Shown in pieces: positions 1-6,918 of a DNA stretch of 26,829 bases (within the stretch, counting starts at the first letter, position 1; every line of letters starts with the position of its first letter). The notes below the pieces were generated by a model. That model had not been told where the DNA came from, did no database searches, and worked only from the letters and a program-made list of their open reading frames with translations. The stretch is from a virus. The stretch lies in the IMG/VR virus record IMGVR_UViG_3300031774_002399, positions 1-26,829 of that record; one strand, given 5' to 3'. The translations under genes and the position numbers were made by a program.

Positions 1-1284
1 GTTTCAGAAACATTTTGTATTTTACCATGGGTACATTTACATTCATGGCCCAATGGTACGACTAAGTTATGTTGTCTATCTGACAACGCAGGAGACGTAG
101 GAGACTTAACAAAGAACACAATAACTGAAATACAAAATAATGAAACAATGAAAAAAATTAGGAAATCTCTTCTTAAAGGAGAAAGAGTTTCCTTTTGTAA
201 GTCCTGCTATAAGTTAGAAGATGCCGGCATTAATAGTTGGAGAGCAGACTTCAATAGAAGTTTTGATCATTTAATTGAGAACAGAATTAATAATACATTA
301 GAAGATGGCGCATTAAAAGATCCTAAATTGTTTTATATGGATTTTAGATTTAGTAATTTATGTAATTTAGAATGCAGAACATGTGGACCTGATTTAAGTA
401 GCTCTATTGCAGCAAACATAAAAGAAAGAAAATTTCACCCAGACCAAATAAAAGATTATAAGGAGAAAGGAATAATTTCAAAGTCTGAAAACATTATTGC
501 TTATTCGGGTGCTCCTAAATATAACAATTATTTTAATGAAGAAATAAAAGACCAACTACATAATGTTGAACAGTTTTATTTTGCAGGAGGCGAACCTTTA
601 CTACAACCAGAACATGCACAAATATTAAAGTACTTAGTTGATAATAAATTATTTAATAAGACATTAATATACAGCACAAATGCTACTTCTTTTGTTTATA
701 AGAAGCATGACTTTTTTGAAGATTGGAAAAAGTTTAAAGCAGTTAATGTAATTCATAGTATTGATGGACACCATAAAGTTTTGGAATATATAAGACAAAA
801 TGGAATACACGATAAAATATATGGCAACTTAGAAAAATGTATTGAACAACCTAATATAGGAGCAGAAATATGTCATGTTATAAGCATATACAATGCTTGG
901 GAGTTTTTTGATTTCCTAGAATATATAGATCACTATATGCCTAAACTACATTCGTTTCATTTAAACTTTGCTTTTGGAGAACATAATGCAATAGGAATAC
1001 TTCCTAACTTTGCCAAGAAAGAATTATTTAAAAAATTTGAAGAACAATTTGAAACTAATGAATCATGTAAGAAGTTTTTAATGTGGAATAAGGAACATAC
1101 AGAAAAGATAGCAAACTTTAAAGAAATGGTAGAGAATCAATATCCACATGATGAACACAATAAAATATGGGAAGAATTTGTAGATAGAACTAAAAGATGG
1201 GATAAATTATATAACAAGAATATTGGAGAACACATTCCTTGGTTAACAGATGTAATAAAAAGATATGAGTCAGGGCAACGATAA
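1..1284 (+). CDS. Twitch-domain radical SAM protein, 5' end outside the window
   Basis: The frame is open from base 1, so the gene begins upstream; the ATG at 148 is internal. Counting codons from base 1, an N-terminal cysteine set (C6, C24, C25, C66, C69; the segment FCILPWVHLHSWPNG is typical) looks like an auxiliary iron-sulphur (twitch/SPASM-like) domain placed before the catalytic core. The core carries the radical SAM CX3CX2C motif CNLECRTC (C121, C125, C128), which binds the [4Fe-4S] cluster that cleaves S-adenosylmethionine, and a GGEP motif near codon 196, usual for SAM binding. Proteins of this plan occur in phages and marine bacteria, but their substrate is unknown to me. The gene overlaps the next, related gene by 20 nt, so the two are probably translationally coupled and may act together. 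Confidence 0.85.
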   Translation, partial: VSETFCILPWVHLHSWPNGTTKLCCLSDNAGDVGDLTKNTITEIQNNETMKKIRKSLLKGERVSFCKSCYKLEDAGINSWRADFNRSFDHLIENRINNTLEDGALKDPKLFYMDFRFSNLCNLECRTCGPDLSSSIAANIKERKFHPDQIKDYKEKGIISKSENIIAYSGAPKYNNYFNEEIKDQLHNVEQFYFAGGEPLLQPEHAQILKYLVDNKLFNKTLIYSTNATSFVYKKHDFFEDWKKFKAVNVIHSIDGHHKVLEYIRQNGIHDKIYGNLEKCIEQPNIGAEICHVISIYNAWEFFDFLEYIDHYMPKLHSFHLNFAFGEHNAIGILPNFAKKELFKKFEEQFETNESCKKFLMWNKEHTEKIANFKEMVENQYPHDEHNKIWEEFVDRTKRWDKLYNKNIGEHIPWLTDVIKRYESGQR

Positions 1285-2731
1285 AAGATGTGTCCATGTG
1301 GACACAGGCATAAGACTGTTTAATGACGGTACAACAATGTTCTGCTGTCAAAGTAATGAGAAACTTACTACAAAAGATGGCTCAATAGGAAACATACAAA
1401 AACATACTATTGAAGAAATAAGAGAAGGAAAAAAATCTCAGGAAATAAAACGAGCTTTAGAAAAAGGTGTTGAGCACCCTAACTGTTCTAAATGTTGGAG
1501 TGAAGAAGCATCAGGGATGAAAAGTAAAAGGGTAAGAGACAATGAAGAAAATACTGATCTTATAAACTCTGTTGAATTAAAAAATATGGAGATTAACCTA
1601 GGTAATATATGTAATATGAGATGTAGAACTTGTGGACCGTGGTCAAGTAGTTTATGGGGTCAAGAATATTATCATCAAATGCACACATATAGGTCACCCA
1701 GAGATGAAATGATTGCAACCATGGATAAGAAAGACTACAATAAATGGTTGGGACAATTTAGTAAATCATATAGTGATGATTCTAAAGTATGGGAAGAACT
1801 AGACAAGTATTGGAGTAAACTAAAAAATATAGACATATATGGAGGCGAACCTTTCCTTGTAGAAAAACAATGGCAAGCTCTTAAAAAGAATGTAGATAGT
1901 GGAGCAAGTAAAAAACAAAATCTACACTTTAATACAAATGGCACAGTTTACGATCCATCTAAAATAGAAATTATGAAAGGATTTAAAAGAGTTCAAATTA
2001 GTTTTTCTATAGATGGACAAGAAGAACAATACGATTATATTCGTAAGGGTGGACAATGGTTACAAACAAAGACAAACTTATTACAACATATTAAGATAGC
2101 AAACCAAACACCTGGTTGGAATGTTGTTGTTTGTATTACTGTTAGTTTCCTAAATGTTTATTATTTACCAGAGTTATTAGAAGCATTTATGGACATGAAT
2201 GTTTTTGCTTATGTAAACTTTGTCCATGAACCTGCATTTTATAAAATACAAAACTTAAGACCAGATCTAAAAGAATCTATTAAAAAGAAATATGAGAGAA
2301 GTAAAATTTGGAATGCTACAGAAGACGATAAAAAAGTACACTTTGAGAAGTTTCCAAAAGGTGTAACAGGCTACGACATAACAAAAGAAAAACTTGAACA
2401 AGTATTATCTTTTATGGAAATTGAAACATGGAATCCTAGTTCATATAAAGAATTTATATATATGACTGCAAAGGGAGATGAATATAGAAAAGAATCTTTT
2501 AAAGATACATTCCCCGAGTGGTGGGGTTTAATATATAATGATCCTTATACAGAGGATTTAGATGAGAAGTTTCGTACATACAGGCCACATGAAACAATTC
2601 ACCCGGTACAAACTAGAAACATGGATATTGAAAACTTATATGATAAAATAGAATATAAGAGATACAATAACTATAGGCCAGGAGACCCAACAGCAGTGCC
2701 TGATTATTATACAAAAAAGAGAGAAGTATAA
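1265..2731 (+). CDS. Twitch-domain radical SAM protein (second of a tandem pair)
   Basis: This 488-residue protein has the same plan as its upstream neighbour. N-terminal cysteines C9, C27, C28, C74 and C77 are likely ligands of an auxiliary Fe-S cluster, followed by the radical SAM motif CNMRCRTC at C116, C120 and C123 and a GGEP motif near residue 194. The family places an auxiliary-cluster domain before the SAM-cleaving TIM-barrel core; the modified substrate cannot be read from sequence. The start overlaps the previous gene by 20 nt, and no strong ribosome binding site is seen, which fits translational coupling. The C-terminal 200 residues are rich in aromatic and charged residues and have no motif that I recognise. 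The pair may be a duplication that diverged, since only the cysteine framework and core motifs are clearly shared. Confidence 0.85.
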   Translation: MSQGNDKRCVHVDTGIRLFNDGTTMFCCQSNEKLTTKDGSIGNIQKHTIEEIREGKKSQEIKRALEKGVEHPNCSKCWSEEASGMKSKRVRDNEENTDLINSVELKNMEINLGNICNMRCRTCGPWSSSLWGQEYYHQMHTYRSPRDEMIATMDKKDYNKWLGQFSKSYSDDSKVWEELDKYWSKLKNIDIYGGEPFLVEKQWQALKKNVDSGASKKQNLHFNTNGTVYDPSKIEIMKGFKRVQISFSIDGQEEQYDYIRKGGQWLQTKTNLLQHIKIANQTPGWNVVVCITVSFLNVYYLPELLEAFMDMNVFAYVNFVHEPAFYKIQNLRPDLKESIKKKYERSKIWNATEDDKKVHFEKFPKGVTGYDITKEKLEQVLSFMEIETWNPSSYKEFIYMTAKGDEYRKESFKDTFPEWWGLIYNDPYTEDLDEKFRTYRPHETIHPVQTRNMDIENLYDKIEYKRYNNYRPGDPTAVPDYYTKKREV

Positions 2732-2734
2732 AAT

Positions 2735-3037
2735 ATGAGTATTATAAGTAATGATATGAACAATGTAGTACAATTTAAACCTAAACCTAGAGTCATAAAA
2801 GGTTATAGAATGTCTTTTTATGAAGAAATAGAGATAAATCTTGCGGTTATTTGCGTAAATACATTCGGTTTTGATGAAATTGGATACACTAGAAAGACAC
2901 TTAAACAGTTAGACCCATTATACATCAAACGGTGTTTAATAGAGGGCTATAACAGTGATTTAATCTCAAAGAATGGCCGAGACGTTATAAATAAAATTAT
3001 AGACAGTATAGAAGAAATAGCAATTGCTGTTAACTAA
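2735..3037 (+). CDS. Small protein of unknown function
   Basis: A 100-residue acidic protein starting 3 nt after the second radical SAM gene, in the same orientation and probably on the same transcript. It has no signal peptide, membrane segment or cysteine cluster. The middle (about residues 25-95) looks helical, with sequence such as YEEIEINLAVICVNTF and VINKIIDSIEEIAIAV. I do not recognise the family. The tight spacing suggests co-expression with the radical SAM pair, but it lacks the features of a modified precursor peptide (leader plus variable core). A second in-frame ATG at 2756 is an alternative start. The late-promoter octamer at 2986 lies inside its 3' part. Confidence 0.7.
   Translation: MSIISNDMNNVVQFKPKPRVIKGYRMSFYEEIEINLAVICVNTFGFDEIGYTRKTLKQLDPLYIKRCLIEGYNSDLISKNGRDVINKIIDSIEEIAIAVN
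2986..2993 (+). promoter_or_regulatory. Possible T4-type late promoter (TATAAATA)
   Basis: Exact octamer TATAAATA inside the 3' end of the preceding gene, predicted start of transcription near 2999, 47 nt before the ATG at 3046. The octamer also encodes ordinary codons (Ile-Asn) here, so chance occurrence is possible. Confidence 0.4.
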
Positions 3038-3045
3038 GGATTATA

Positions 3046-3381
3046 ATGCCAACATATATTTTTGAAAATACAATAACAGGTGAAGTCTTTGAAAACTTTA
3101 TGGGAATAACAGAGGCTGATAATTACCTGGAAGACAATCCACACATACGAAGACAACCAACTGCTCCTGCAATAGTAAGTGGTAGGGGAGGCGACCGTAC
3201 AAAACCAGACGATGGTTTTAAATCAGTATTATCAAGAATTGCAGATGCTAATCCAACAAGCCCTATGGCAGATGATTTCGGTAAAAAAGATAGAAAGTCT
3301 GTAGCAGTTAGGGACTCATTAAAAAGAGTAAAGAAAAAATTAGGCTCAATCATGGGCGACAACCCAAAACATTTGGGATAG
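3046..3381 (+). CDS. Small phage protein with FmdB-like N-terminus, unknown role
   Basis: A 111-residue protein with a good ribosome binding site (AAGGA, 5 nt before the ATG). The N-terminus MPTYIFENTITGEVFE resembles the opening beta-hairpin of FmdB-type small zinc-ribbon proteins (MPTYxxxC..C), but the zinc-binding cysteines are absent: the protein has no cysteine at all. The central part is Gly/Asp/Pro-rich and probably disordered, and the C-terminus (about residues 78-105) is strongly basic (KKDRKSVAVRDSLKRVKKK), which could bind nucleic acid or a partner. Similar short proteins are common in T4-like marine phages; I cannot name a function. A 6-bp hairpin (3363-3377, CCCAAA/TTTGGG) covers its last codons. 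Confidence 0.65.
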   Translation: MPTYIFENTITGEVFENFMGITEADNYLEDNPHIRRQPTAPAIVSGRGGDRTKPDDGFKSVLSRIADANPTSPMADDFGKKDRKSVAVRDSLKRVKKKLGSIMGDNPKHLG

Positions 3382-3441
3382 GAGGTAACCACGAATAATA
3401 TTTTTTGTTATGTTAAAATCATTTAACAGGAGAAAATATAT

Positions 3442-4182
3442 ATGGCTAGGAAAAACTTAGCGCTAGTACAAGATAATAAAACTAGAAAATCAACCCCACT
3501 TAAAGTCAAATACACAGATCTAAAAAGAATAGATCCAATCACAAAAACACAAAATGACTTTTTCCAACAATATAAACGAAAATCAGCTCTCTTGTTGCAT
3601 GGCTCTGCCGGCACAGGAAAAACTTTTATTGCTTTATATAAAGCATTAGATGATGCTCTATCTAAAGGTGGACCATACAATAAAGTTATAGTTATTCGTT
3701 CAGCAGTTCCTTCAAGAGAGATAGGACATTTACCAGGAGATTATGACGAAAAGATAGACGTATATTCTATACCATATCAAAATATGTGTGATGAATTGTT
3801 GCCACAAAAACAACAACCATTCCAAAGATTAACTGAACAGAAATATCTATATTTTATGTGTACGTCTTTTGTAAGAGGAATTACATTAGATAACTCTATT
3901 ATAATTGTTGACGAATGTCAGAATATGAATGACATGGAAATTAACAGTATAATGACAAGAGTAGGACATAGTTCAAAAATCATATTTTGTGGTGATTATA
4001 GACAAACAGACTTATATAAGAGTAATGACAAATCAGGACTTAAAAAGTTCATACAAATAGCAGAGGATATGCCCTCATTTGGAACAGTAGAATTTGGACC
4101 AGAAGACATAGTTAGGTCAGATTTAGTCAAAGAATACATACTAGCAAGGGTAAAATACGAAGATAAATTTGAAAATAATTGA
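3442..4182 (+). CDS. phoH: PhoH-like ATPase
   Basis: A 246-residue P-loop ATPase of the PhoH family, common in marine phages. The Walker A motif GSAGTGKT is at residues 54-61, the Walker B segment IIIVDECQN at about 153-161, and the family-typical sequence IRSAVPSREIGHLPGD at about 85-100 follows strand 2. Its length matches phage PhoH proteins consisting of the ATPase domain alone. Bacterial PhoH proteins are phosphate-starvation-inducible RNA helicase/nuclease-like ATPases; the role in phages is unproven. A 60-nt gap precedes the gene. The ribosome binding site AGGAG is 9 nt before the chosen ATG. A separate sigma70-like promoter follows the gene, so transcription of the next gene can be independent. 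Confidence 0.93.
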   Translation: MARKNLALVQDNKTRKSTPLKVKYTDLKRIDPITKTQNDFFQQYKRKSALLLHGSAGTGKTFIALYKALDDALSKGGPYNKVIVIRSAVPSREIGHLPGDYDEKIDVYSIPYQNMCDELLPQKQQPFQRLTEQKYLYFMCTSFVRGITLDNSIIIVDECQNMNDMEINSIMTRVGHSSKIIFCGDYRQTDLYKSNDKSGLKKFIQIAEDMPSFGTVEFGPEDIVRSDLVKEYILARVKYEDKFENN

Positions 4183-4190
4183 AAAAATGC

Positions 4191-4219
4191 TTGACTTTTG
4201 GTCCTATAGAGTGCATAAT
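4191..4219 (+). promoter_or_regulatory. Sigma70-type (early) promoter
   Basis: TTGACT at 4191-4196 and CATAAT at 4214-4219, separated by exactly 17 nt, in the 72-nt gap after phoH. It differs from the bacterial consensus at one base in each hexamer. Predicted transcription start near 4226, giving about 29 nt of leader with a GAGGA ribosome binding site before the ATG at 4255. This is a host-RNA-polymerase type promoter, expected to act early. Confidence 0.7.
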
Positions 4220-4254
4220 GTATGTATATTAAATAAAAAAGTGAGGAAAATAAT

Positions 4255-4656
4255 ATGGAAAAAGAGCTAAATATACTACTCGAGGCAATATCAGAAGACT
4301 ACAGAAGATGGAATGAAGCTTCTAAAAGAGCTAATGATTTTGGCTTTGATGTAGATGAAAAAGTTGCTGATTTTAAAGCTAAATTAGAAGTTAAAAAAGG
4401 CCGTAAATTCATCAAAATCATACAAGGCAATAGCGTCTGGGGTTTTGTAAATTTAACTCATGAAAGATTCCGTGAAGGAGATATCCTAAAAGCAGCAGGA
4501 TGGAATGCTCCAGCTCTTAACAGACCAAGAGGCAACATTTTTGAAAACTATAGTGTTGCTTGGACTGGACCACATTACATAGCTGGATACTCAGCAGGTG
4601 GTACTAGAGAAGAAGGTCTCAACAGAGGCAGATCTGAGATGGTTATAAATAAATAA
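4255..4656 (+). CDS. Conserved phage protein of unknown function
   Basis: A 133-residue soluble protein. The first 45 residues are predicted helical and charged (EKELNILLEAISEDYRRW). The rest appears as a compact beta-rich domain, with KKGRKFIKIIQGNSVWGF, GDILKAAGWNAPALNRPRGN and a tryptophan/glycine-rich end (VAWTGPHYIAGYSAGGTREE). Proteins with this GDILKAAGW...ARGNIF type of core are widespread in T4-like marine phages, but I know of no function. It stands first behind a sigma70-like promoter, so early expression is likely. The ribosome binding site is GAGGA, 8 nt before the ATG. Confidence 0.75.
   Translation: MEKELNILLEAISEDYRRWNEASKRANDFGFDVDEKVADFKAKLEVKKGRKFIKIIQGNSVWGFVNLTHERFREGDILKAAGWNAPALNRPRGNIFENYSVAWTGPHYIAGYSAGGTREEGLNRGRSEMVINK
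4644..4651 (+). promoter_or_regulatory. Possible T4-type late promoter (TATAAATA)
   Basis: Exact octamer at the last codons of the preceding gene; the predicted start near 4657 lies 17 nt before the ATG of the nuclease gene. It overlaps coding sequence (Ile-Asn-Lys), so coincidence is possible. Confidence 0.4.
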
Positions 4657-4673
4657 TAATAGGACTTTTTATT

Positions 4674-5336
4674 ATGTTCAATCATTTATCAATTGATATT
4701 GAATCTATCAAGCAAAAGAACACTCCTAATGGAAGGAGATATGAGACCCCAACAGGTCAACTTTATCCTTCTATTACGACAATTCTTTCTCATAAAACGA
4801 AACCATTTATCCAACAATGGAGGAAACGAGTAGGTGCAAAAACAGCAGATAAAATCTCTAGGCAAGCATCTACACGAGGTACCTCTATTCATAAATTGTG
4901 TGAAAGCGCATTAAAAAATCTACCTGAAGAAACAGATATGTTGAGTCTTTTAGACCAGGAAATATATTCAGAGTTTCGTCCGTTGTTAAATGATATTGAT
5001 AACATACATGCACTAGAAGCAAAATTATATTCTGACCATTTACGACTTGCTGGTCAAGTAGATTGTATTGGAGAATATAAAGGTAAGTTATCTGTAATAG
5101 ATTTTAAAACTTCCAAGAAAAGAAAAACACGATCTCAATGTTATAATTACTTTATACAATGTTCAGCTTATGCTATTATGTTTGAGGAAAGAACAGGAAT
5201 ACCTGTTGATCAAACTGTAATTTTAATGGCACAAGAAGATGATGGTCCTGCTATTTGGGTAGAAAAAAGAGATGAATTTGTACCCAAACTTATTGAAGCA
5301 AGAGACGCATACGAAGAACATTTGAGTAATGTATAG
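4674..5336 (+). CDS. PD-(D/E)XK nuclease (RecB-type exonuclease domain)
   Basis: A 220-residue protein with the motif order of the RecB/PDDEXK_1 nucleases: RGTSIHKLCE (H73), an acidic residue E115, GQVDCIGEYKGKLSVIDFKTSKK with D130, D143 and K145 as the metal-binding/catalytic D...DxK, and the following QCSAYAIMFEERTG helix (motif QxxxY). The family cleaves DNA ends or single strands using Mg2+. In a phage it may act in recombination, DNA processing or degradation of host DNA. The next gene starts 8 nt before its stop, so the two are coupled. Confidence 0.85.
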   Translation: MFNHLSIDIESIKQKNTPNGRRYETPTGQLYPSITTILSHKTKPFIQQWRKRVGAKTADKISRQASTRGTSIHKLCESALKNLPEETDMLSLLDQEIYSEFRPLLNDIDNIHALEAKLYSDHLRLAGQVDCIGEYKGKLSVIDFKTSKKRKTRSQCYNYFIQCSAYAIMFEERTGIPVDQTVILMAQEDDGPAIWVEKRDEFVPKLIEARDAYEEHLSNV

Positions 5337-5898
5337 CTTCCAATCAAATTTTTTATCTGAAAAAGAATGTTCTGAAACTATAACATGGTTTGAAAATAAT
5401 GGTGAATACATAGATGCTGAAATTAGCAACTATGCCAATTCTGCTGGTGGTGGAGTAGATAAAAACCAACGCTCAGGTAAAATTATATTCATGAGGAATA
5501 AAACATTTCCTGCACAAGATAAAATTATTAAACAAGCAGAAATATATGCAAAGGAAAAAGGCATTAAATTAAATGCTGGAGAAGTAGATTGGCAATTTGC
5601 TAAATACACTACTGGAGACCATTTTCAAATGCATCGAGATATGTACCCGTCCTATCAGACACATATTACAACTCCTATATGTAGAAAAATTTCGTTGTCT
5701 TTACAATTAAGTGATCCTGAAACATATGAAGGAGGAATATTTAGAATGGAAATTACACCAGGGGTAGTTACACATGCACCCACAGATACAGGTTCTCTTT
5801 TGATATTCCCTAGTTATTATAATCATAGTATATCAGAAATAACCTCAGGTACCCGTTATTCTTTAATAGGATGGTATAGAGGACCCTTTTGGACATAG
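5329..5898 (+). CDS. 2OG-Fe(II) oxygenase (prolyl 4-hydroxylase-like)
   Basis: A 189-residue dioxygenase. The iron-binding triad is visible: HRD (H102-x-D104) and H166 in YYNHSISEI; R176 in SGTRYSLIGWY is the expected 2-oxoglutarate-binding residue. The segment ISLSLQLSDPETYEGGIFRME between them is the typical double-stranded beta-helix core. Such enzymes hydroxylate protein side chains or nucleic acid bases using O2 and 2-oxoglutarate; the substrate is unknown. They are frequent in marine T4-like phages. The gene overlaps the nuclease gene by 8 nt, and a late promoter starts just after it, so it is the last gene of the left-hand block. Confidence 0.87.
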   Translation: MYSFQSNFLSEKECSETITWFENNGEYIDAEISNYANSAGGGVDKNQRSGKIIFMRNKTFPAQDKIIKQAEIYAKEKGIKLNAGEVDWQFAKYTTGDHFQMHRDMYPSYQTHITTPICRKISLSLQLSDPETYEGGIFRMEITPGVVTHAPTDTGSLLIFPSYYNHSISEITSGTRYSLIGWYRGPFWT

Positions 5899-5905
5899 TG
5901 ACTCT

Positions 5906-5913
5906 TATAAATA
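5906..5913 (+). promoter_or_regulatory. T4-type late promoter (TATAAATA)
   Basis: Exact octamer in the 54-nt gap between the oxygenase and the lipoprotein gene. Predicted start near 5919, leaving a leader of about 34 nt with an AAGGAG ribosome binding site before the ATG at 5953. Confidence 0.75.
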
Positions 5914-5952
5914 ACCTATTGAAATAGAACTGACTCTGTTTCAAGGAGTAAA

Positions 5953-6246
5953 ATGAAGAAGATATATTTAATTCTTCCTTTCCTTTTTGCCGTAGGATGC
6001 GCTTCAGTAGCAACCGGTATAGACACAGCTAGAAATGTAGTAGCAACAGGCGTCTCGACAGTAACAACTGCCGGAGCCAACATGGTTGGAGCCGTTGCTA
6101 AAGATGTTTCTGATGTAGTTTCTACCACAGCAGAAGTAACTGCTGGTGTTGTTGATACTGTTGGCAAAGAAGTCAAGGACCAAGCAGCAGAGCTTGAAGT
6201 AAAACAACCTGATTTCCCTACAGCTAAATTGAAAGAAGATAAATAA
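5953..6246 (+). CDS. Small lipoprotein with long amphipathic helix
   Basis: A 97-residue protein starting with a lipoprotein signal peptide: basic MKK, hydrophobic IYLILPFLF, then a lipobox AVGC with the lipidated Cys at residue 16. The mature part (about residues 18-80) is a run of Val/Thr/Ala with regularly spaced charges (ARNVVATGVSTVTTAGANMV...), suggesting a long amphipathic helix. The C-terminus contains QPDFPTAKL, a motif that reappears in the -1 frame extension of the second lipoprotein gene nearby. It has its own late promoter and ribosome binding site and is followed by a hairpin. The role is not known; late expression and the neighbouring cell wall hydrolase suggest a part in lysis or in altering the host envelope. 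Confidence 0.8.
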   Translation: MKKIYLILPFLFAVGCASVATGIDTARNVVATGVSTVTTAGANMVGAVAKDVSDVVSTTAEVTAGVVDTVGKEVKDQAAELEVKQPDFPTAKLKEDK

Positions 6247-6256
6247 AAACACGATG

Positions 6257-6275
6257 AGACCAGCTTAGCTGGTCT
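6257..6275 (+). terminator. Hairpin after the lipoprotein gene, weak terminator
   Basis: Inverted repeat AGACCAGC/GCTGGTCT (8 bp, 3-nt loop) 11 nt after the stop codon. It is followed by a T-rich but interrupted stretch (TGTCTCCTTT), so it may terminate weakly or stabilise the mRNA end. Confidence 0.5.
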
Positions 6276-6293
6276 TGTCTCCTTTGAAAGAAC

Positions 6294-6317
6294 AAAAAGG
6301 GAGGCCGAAGCCTCCCC
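6294..6317 (-). terminator. Intrinsic terminator with UUCG loop, minus strand
   Basis: On the minus strand a perfect 7-bp stem GGGAGGC/GCCTCCC closes a TTCG tetraloop and is followed by TTTTT. This is a strong rho-independent terminator for the minus-strand gene pair whose last stop is at 6345. On the plus strand no T-run follows. A smaller hairpin (AAACTG/CAGTTT, 6318-6335) lies between it and the last gene. Confidence 0.85.
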
Positions 6318-6344
6318 AAACTGTAATCCCAGTTTACATAATCA

Positions 6345-6452
6345 TTAACTTGTCCATTGAACAAACGACCATAAAGCATAAAAAATGCTCATTGGAACGC
6401 ATGCGAATACGACATGTGTTATAACGGTCAGCCCTTTTTGTAGGTGTGTCAT
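6345..6452 (-). CDS. Tiny membrane protein (35 residues)
   Basis: A minus-strand gene whose ATG overlaps the stop of the preceding 61-residue gene in an ATGA arrangement, with GGAGG just upstream; this coupling is the reason for calling such a short gene. A longer in-frame reading from 6557 would overlap the upstream gene almost fully and is rejected. The product has a short N-terminus (MTHLQKG) and one hydrophobic segment (about residues 8-31, LTVITHVVFACVPMSIFYALWSFV). Size and topology are compatible with a holin, antiholin or other small lysis regulator, but there is no family match that I can state. Confidence 0.6.
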   Translation of the reverse strand: MTHLQKGLTVITHVVFACVPMSIFYALWSFVQWTS

Positions 6453-6634
6453 GAAAACATACCTCCTTGAAGATCTGATAAAGTTATTATTATTAAGGGC
6501 AAAAGTAACGGAGCGGACATAATCGCTACTAATTGAACCGCATCGCAGAAGAGACAAAATTTATCATCTTCTCTTAGTCTATCAATGTTGGTTTTCATGT
6601 GCTTCGCTACTTCGCCAAATGTAGCTGTGGTCAT
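6449..6634 (-). CDS. Small single-span membrane protein (61 residues), holin-like candidate
   Basis: The gene reads against its neighbours, behind a late promoter and an AGGAGAGG ribosome binding site 6 nt before the ATG. The N-terminal 30 residues are charged and probably cytoplasmic (VAKHMKTNIDRLREDDKFC); about residues 33-52 form a membrane segment (AVQLVAIMSAPLLLPLIIIT), with only a short tail after it. It contains two cysteines (CLFC). Late timing, small size, one membrane span, coupling with a second tiny membrane protein and closeness to a cell wall hydrolase all suggest a lysis role, but no holin family signature is recognised. Confidence 0.65.
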   Translation of the reverse strand: MTTATFGEVAKHMKTNIDRLREDDKFCLFCDAVQLVAIMSAPLLLPLIIITLSDLQGGMFS

Positions 6635-6706
6635 GAAACCTCTCCTATTTTTTAATATTAATTATACTTATGTAGAGATATTAATTAAATTAATACCTTA
6701 CATACC

Positions 6707-6714
6707 TATTTATA
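6707..6714 (-). promoter_or_regulatory. T4-type late promoter on the minus strand
   Basis: The plus strand reads TATTTATA, i.e. TATAAATA on minus, in a 143-nt AT-rich gap between divergent genes. Predicted start near 6701, about 67 nt before the 61-residue membrane-protein gene. It stands back to back with the plus-strand late promoter at 6745. Confidence 0.75.
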
Positions 6715-6744
6715 AAAAATATTTTTTTAATTACTTCTTAATGG

Positions 6745-6752
6745 TATAAATA
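6745..6752 (+). promoter_or_regulatory. T4-type late promoter (TATAAATA)
   Basis: Exact octamer, predicted start near 6758, about 20 nt before the lipoprotein ATG at 6778 with a GGAGAG ribosome binding site between. It is divergent from the minus-strand late promoter at 6707-6714. Confidence 0.8.
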
Positions 6753-6777
6753 ATTCTACAATTAATGGAGAGCAAGA

Positions 6778-6918
6778 ATGGCTAAAGGATTAGCATTATT
6801 GGTTGTACTAACATTCTTATCAGGTTGTGGAGCAAATATATCACTAACAGCTTCTGTGCCAGAAGGTAAAGATTTAGACGTTACAATCAAAACAACTTCT
6901 GAAACACCGGGAAAGTAA
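6778..6918 (+). CDS. Small lipoprotein, 46 residues (63 with -1 frameshift)
   Basis: The product begins MAKGLALLVVLTFLSGC, a lipoprotein signal with lipobox LSGC (Cys at residue 17), followed by about 29 polar residues (ANISLTASVPEGKDLDV...) ending SETPGK. GGAGAG precedes the ATG and a late promoter precedes that. The last sense codons form the heptamer G_GGA_AAG, followed by the stop TAA, and a -1 slip would extend the protein by 17 residues to 6968 (VISTGKPQVDFPTGALQ). The extension carries QVDFPT, like QPDFPT near the C-terminus of the lipoprotein at 5953, which supports its translation. Function is unknown; a lysis or envelope role is an inference from context. Confidence 0.75.
   Translation: MAKGLALLVVLTFLSGCGANISLTASVPEGKDLDVTIKTTSETPGK

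Noticed and set aside
3376-3441. AGGAGGTAACC after the stop of the FmdB-like gene as ribosome binding site of a hidden gene
   Set aside because: No ATG, GTG or TTG at proper distance opens a frame of useful length before phoH.
6299-6316. GGGAGGC/GCCTCCC hairpin as a plus-strand terminator
   Set aside because: No T-run follows on the plus strand; the T5 tail is on the minus-strand side.
6345-6557. A 70-codon minus-strand frame
   Set aside because: Its first half overlaps the 61-residue gene in another frame and has no ribosome binding site; only the coupled 35-codon part is kept.
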